Assembly (NCBI GenBank): GCA_037179385.1
Contig: CM074179.1
Coordinates: 38,243,224 to 38,307,223, forward strand
Direction of reading: 5' to 3'
DNA length: 64,000 nt
Origin: Holothuria scabra
Taxonomy: Eukaryota > Echinodermata > Holothuroidea > Aspidochirotida > Holothuriidae
Below the pieces are notes generated by a model. The model had not been told where the DNA came from. It saw only the letters and a program-made list of their open reading frames with translations, and ran no database searches. Within the stretch, counting starts at the first letter, position 1; each line of letters opens with the position of its first letter. This document shows, piece after piece, positions 59,917-64,000 of the stretch. The translations under genes were made by a program, and so were the position numbers.

Positions 59917-60866
59917 GGTGAGCAATCAGTATCATATCATGGGGAATGAACACATACCAATTTTGTTCGACATATACCAATTTAAATCGATTCATAATCG
60001 GCACATACCAATTTAAATTGAGATAAACCAATTTGAATGGATACATACCATTTTAAATCATACATATATCGATTTAGTTCTACGCATACCAATTTCAATT
60101 GACACATTCCAATTTGAATTGACACATACTAATTTAAATTGACAAATACCAGTTAAAATTGACACATACCAGCTTAAATCGACACACACCGATTTACCTC
60201 ATTATCATATGATATTCCGATTTCGTTACCCAGCAAAACACATGCTCCGTGCAATACGCTAAGGCCTCACGTCTCTGTACGCATTTAAGCTATTGATTAA
60301 AGCCGCTGACTGTCATGCTGTTGAGTATTGTAACTTGCTGTCTGAGTGTAGTCAAGGAAGTTAAATAATATTTTATATCAGTTTCTGAGTTGTGACTCAC
60401 TAGTTTGTTGTCCCTACTTCATTACTAATCTTGAGCATGAAGCACAATGACAGCGGATTCTATTTTTTAAGTCAAATTCATTGAAGTGGTGAGGCCTAGC
60501 TTATCTGATTGCAAAGAACATGTGCTTTGCTGGGGTTGCGAAATCGGGATATCAAATATGTTAATGAGGTTAATCGGTAGGTGTCGATTTAAACTAGTAT
60601 CTAAAGTGGTATACGTCAGTTTAAATCGGTATGTTTCAAGTTGAAATATGTCAGTTAAAATTAATATTTGTCAAATTAAATTGGTATGTGTCGATTAAAA
60701 TTGGTATGTGTAAATTTTTATTGGTAACTGTCAATTTAAATTGGTGTTTTTCAGTTTGAATCGGTATGTGTCGATTTAAATTGGTATTTGCCAGTTTAAA
60801 TCGGCAGAAGTCGAATTAAATTGGTATGTGTCGAATCCCCATGATTTGATACCGATTGTTCCCCAC
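59917..60866. mobile_element. Foldback element with 20-bp repeat arms, inside the Ig-gene intron
   Basis: The left end, GTGAGCAATCAGTATCATATC, and the inverted right end, GTGGGGAACAATCGGTATC, match with small gaps, as do ATCATGGGGAATG and ATCATGGGGATTC. Both arms are tandem repeats of about 20 bp on the pattern ACACATACCAATTTAAATTG (left 59950-60200; inverted on the right 60545-60835). Next to the arms, GATATTCCGATTTCG and CAGCAAAACACATG are again inverted at 60518-60556, so nearly the whole element folds back. No coding frame. Target duplication not clear. Confidence 0.88.
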
Positions 60867-61043
60867 AGTACGGATACTATAACGTTCATTAAATAAAGAC
60901 ATTAGGAAAAATATCTGCTTAAGTATTCCGTCATTTAGCTTTCCATTCCATGCTGAAGGATATACTGCCTTAGCTACAGCATGAAATACATTCTTAGATT
61001 GATTGAAGTAGAGCTAATTCACCTTAAGAAAAAATATTTTGTA

Positions 61044-61068
61044 GATTTTTTTTTTTTTTTTTTTTTCA
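61044..61068. repeat. Poly-T tract
   Basis: A run of about 20 T, about 220 bp before Ig exon 2. Confidence 0.9.
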
Positions 61069-61286
61069 TGGCGTGTCATTCTACTGGGATAAAACTCTGC
61101 CCAAAATATAAAGGCCCTTTACCTTCAAGTTAAGTCCTATAACATTTCCAACCTACTTTCACAGTTATCCCACGGAAAAACGCTCTTTCTCAGTACAACT
61201 GACAAATTTTAAGGGAGCGCTAGTTACCGTTTTATAGTAAACCATGCATCTGACTAGTAAACGATATCTTTCTTTATCTCTTACAG

Positions 61287-61607
61287 TTTGTGCAAGCAAT
61301 GAGTGCAAGACTCCACAGTACATCCAAATCGGCTCTCGAGGCATAATACAGTGTTCATTCCGAATCAATACGCTAAGTGTTCTTTGGTACAAACTTACAA
61401 ACGGTTCACGCTTAGATACCTTGATCACTATGGTAAATTCCGTCAAAGCTGGAGAAGGATACTTATCAGGAGAATATGACGTATATCCGAATGGCTCACT
61501 AGTCATTCAAGATTCGTTGATGAAAAACGAAGGAGAGTATCGAGTAGATGTGGTTGATAATCCATCCAGTACTCCAAAACCACATTTCGTCACTGTATTT
61601 GTGCTTG
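61287..61607 (+). CDS. Ig-domain gene, exon 2: V-type Ig domain lacking the second cysteine
   Basis: The acceptor TCTTTATCTCTTACAG ends at 61286 and the donor CTTG/GTAAGA begins at 61608. The 321-bp exon is symmetric, phase 1 at both ends, the classic shuffling unit for Ig domains. It encodes YIQIGSRGIIQCSF with the first canonical Cys, then VLWY with the core Trp, a YPNGSLVIQDS turn and NEGEYRVDV. The last motif is where YxC normally stands; here the cysteine is valine, so the usual disulfide cannot form. Two further Cys (CASNEC) lie at the N-terminus and might pair differently. Together with exon 1 this is a secreted or membrane protein of the Ig superfamily; further exons must lie beyond and were not found in the window. 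Role unknown. Confidence 0.8.
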
Positions 61608-61774
61608 GTAAGAATAAAGCCACATTATAGTAGATGCCAGTACGTATCACAGTAGACGCGCATGCGCGGTGGGGTAAAATTCTAACCTCAGAAAATGTTC
61701 AGGGGAAATAGTCAGTCGGAGAAAATCCCTCCAAGCAGTCTAGCTGATCTTGTTAACGACGTGTAACAAAAGGG

Positions 61775-63550
61775 GAGTTTTCAGTTCCAGTTTCAGTTTA
61801 TTCTCCATGTATCCTCCATTAGAGGTATAAGAGATTACAAACAGCCATAACAAAAATAAAAATAAACAATGGTTACGTAGATGGCAGTCAAATTAGAGAT
61901 ACATAACAGGCAGGAGTGTAGAATTAATATTTGTAAGTTCTTAGGCCTATGAATTAAATAGAAGGTGGCACCAGCACCAAGTTATGTGCTGGATGAAGTT
62001 AAAATTAAGAAACTTTATGGAAAGGCTTTCATTACATTACTACAAAACAAACTAAAATTTTACATTACGGATTTAGATTTCGATTGGAAAAGGTCACGCA
62101 TCTTTATGGAGCTAGGTCTTTTCCTAAAATACGGCTTGAGACACAAATTTCTTTCATTTTTAAATGCTGCACATTCTAGGATTTAATGAAATTCATCCCC
62201 TAAGTAATCACCCTTACATAAATTACATATTCGATCATGAAATACAATATTGTGGTATCTGCCTGAAACGACTGGAATATTGGTGTTTGTACAACGAAAC
62301 TCACATATATAATTTCGATTTCGAAAGTCAAGGACATGCAAATACTTTTCAAATTCAAGACTAGTCTTAAACATCCTATATACTTTACAATGGGAATTCC
62401 TATATACCTCAGCAAGTCAGTCTTGCTTATACATATCACTTAGTCTTAACTTAATTGCTTTACTCAGCCAAGGGAGGGGTATAATAGCGTTGTTGGGAGA
62501 GAAGGTAAGTTTACACTGTTTGGCAAATTCCAAACAAATGACATACCAGTTTTATTCAGAATATTCTTAATTGTACTTAACCAAGGAGAGAAATAGATAT
62601 TTTGATCATAGAAAGCCCTTAGAAACTTATACATCATGTGGAATAATTTACACTCACTTCCATTGACAATTCTACACCAAAAATTAACCATTCTTACCTC
62701 AATTAATTCCATTAACTTATGATGTCCTAATTCACCATATGCCATACAATTTGGTGTGTGCTTATTAAGCTTAAGAACTTTCTTGCAAAATTTAACATGA
62801 AAAGCTTCAACTTGACTGTAATTATCACAACCCCACACCTCACACCCATATAGCAGAATAGGAAGAACCAGTTGATCGAAGAGCTGAATTTGCAAATCCA
62901 GTGGTAATATTAAATTGCGAGATTTACTTAATAAACTGTAAAGAGCACGTCTAGCTTTATTAACCTGTTTGCTAACAGCCTTTGTAAATCTTTTGTTATA
63001 ATTAAAAGAACAACCCAAATAGGAATAATCCTCAACAACTTCTACTGGAGAATCCCCGAGGGTGAAACTCGGTTTACGTCTAATTTTGCCCCTTGAAAAT
63101 ACAACAGCTCTTGTTTTAGATGTGTTTAAAGTCATTTGCCATTTATCACAATATGATTTAACCCCATCAAGTGTATTTTGAAGTTCAAGCTCATTTTCAG
63201 CTAAAACAATAGTGTAGTCTGCATATAATAATGTATACAGTTTCCAGAAAACTTCAATATCTTCCGTACTTAATAAGTCTTTTACAGAAGAGGAAAGGGT
63301 ATTTAGACCGTTATAACAGCGACTTAAATACCTATCGAAATCATTGATAAAAATACAAAAAATGACTGGAGAAAGGTTCTCCCCTTGTCTTACTCCGACA
63401 TTACAGTTAAAACAAGATAACATATCATCATCATTTAATACACACGACTTGGCATTTTCATACATAGCATAAATAACACTAAATACTTTACCATTTATAT
63501 TACTGCCACTTAATTCAGACCACAAGCAAGTTCTATTTATTGTATCAAAT

Positions 63551-63589
<39 letters not shown>

Positions 63590-64000
63590 TTCGATAAAGG
63601 CACAGTATATTTTTTCCTTTTACTAAGGTAGTAGTCAATGACATTGTGTAACACAAAAATATGATCTAAAGTTGAGTAATTACTTCTAAAGGCTGCTTGT
63701 TCATCCCAAATGAAACCACCTTGTTGAACATAGTTGGTGATACGTTGATTTAAAATGGAAGTGAAGAGCTTCCCAAGGCAATTAAGAAGGGTAATTCCCC
63801 TATAATTATCAGGATCATCCATTGCACCTTAACCTTTATATATCGGCTTAATAAACCCTATTGTCCAGCTTGTAGGAACACTACTTGTTGATAGGACGGT
63901 ATTGAATAACTTTGTAATTACATGAATTAACTGATTTGAGCTGTGCTTAAGAAATTCGTTTAAAATCAAATCCAACCCTGGGGCCTTATTATTCTTTAAC
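61775..64000 (-). pseudogene. Jockey/I-group-like non-LTR retrotransposon, inactive, running off the window
   Basis: The minus-strand frame 63822-62464 holds NYRGITLLNCLGKLF, GVRQGENLSP, the YxDD position and a long thumb region. Upstream codons (APGLDLI) continue in frame to the window edge, broken by a TAA at 63829-63831. Downstream the frame shifts near 62465-62475, then passes a TGA near 62415 and a TAA just after 62183. The terminal domain, with CNLCKGDYLGDEFH, continues past that stop. Catalysis is lost twice: YADY replaces YADD (residues 200-203), and a 35-base poly-T run (63552-63586) reads as eleven lysines where motif A with its Asp should precede TFDTINR. The 3' end near 61780 has AATAAACTGAAACTGGAAC, a short repeat tail. 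It is oriented against the Ig gene. Confidence 0.9.

Noticed and set aside
61165..61506. 113-codon minus-strand frame
   Set aside because: It is antisense to Ig exon 2, which has family motifs, correct splice sites and matching phase.
61965..62374. Plus-strand frames of 66-73 codons
   Set aside because: They are antisense shadows of the C-terminal domain of the Jockey/I-like element.

Overview
This is a eukaryotic, AT-rich, repeat-dense window with no prokaryotic features. It has no operons or Shine-Dalgarno-led genes, and its real coding exons are short and flanked by GT/AG sites. It carries many dead retrotransposons (CR1-like, Tx1/L1-like, Jockey/I-like, Penelope-like), non-autonomous DNA transposons, foldback elements, tRNA-derived SINE heads, and two genes with V-type immunoglobulin exons. 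The style of the Ig exons (an asparagine-glycine-serine-leucine turn, and one domain lacking its second cysteine) together with the repeat mix suggests a marine invertebrate. An echinoderm, possibly a sea cucumber, is my best guess; this is inference. Layout: 1-25 kb is mostly intergenic or intronic. It holds one exon-like end at position 76, dispersed repeat families (800-1165 with 14410-14805; 7070-7310 with 28452-28680; 13437-13996 with 22378-22910), a possible solo LTR, a hAT-like element (18244-19253) and a dead CR1 element (about 19970-21650). From 25.4 to 27.6 kb there is an unusual terminal-inverted-repeat element whose interior is a 65-bp satellite with a 195-bp higher-order period. 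From 32.4 to 35.4 kb there is a MADF/Myb-like coding sequence of transposon type, split by a hAT-like insertion whose removal restores the frame, followed by the C-terminal GIY-YIG part of a Penelope-like element. From 36.9 to 39.9 kb there is a dead Penelope-like RT, a tRNA-like palindrome, TA-flanked direct repeats and a 211-bp tandem duplication. At 40.5 kb a signal-peptide plus Ig exon lies on the minus strand. From 42.6 to 45.6 kb there is a hAT-like MITE and a decayed Tx1/L1-like element. From 47.5 to 51.7 kb there is a foldback element with minisatellite arms and a perfect 6-bp target duplication; two MITEs and a hAT-like element are nested inside it. From 59.4 kb to the end an Ig-domain gene on the plus strand (two supported exons) carries a second foldback element in its first intron. 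It runs towards a dead Jockey/I-like retrotransposon on the opposite strand. How the parts relate: nearly all protein-like sequence here is parasitic and inactivated, with catalytic aspartates lost, nonsense codons and frameshifts. The only plausible host genes are the two Ig genes, plus a few unassigned exon candidates. The most interesting signal is that several unrelated elements carry tandem repeats, either as inverted arms or as a satellite core, within 35 kb.
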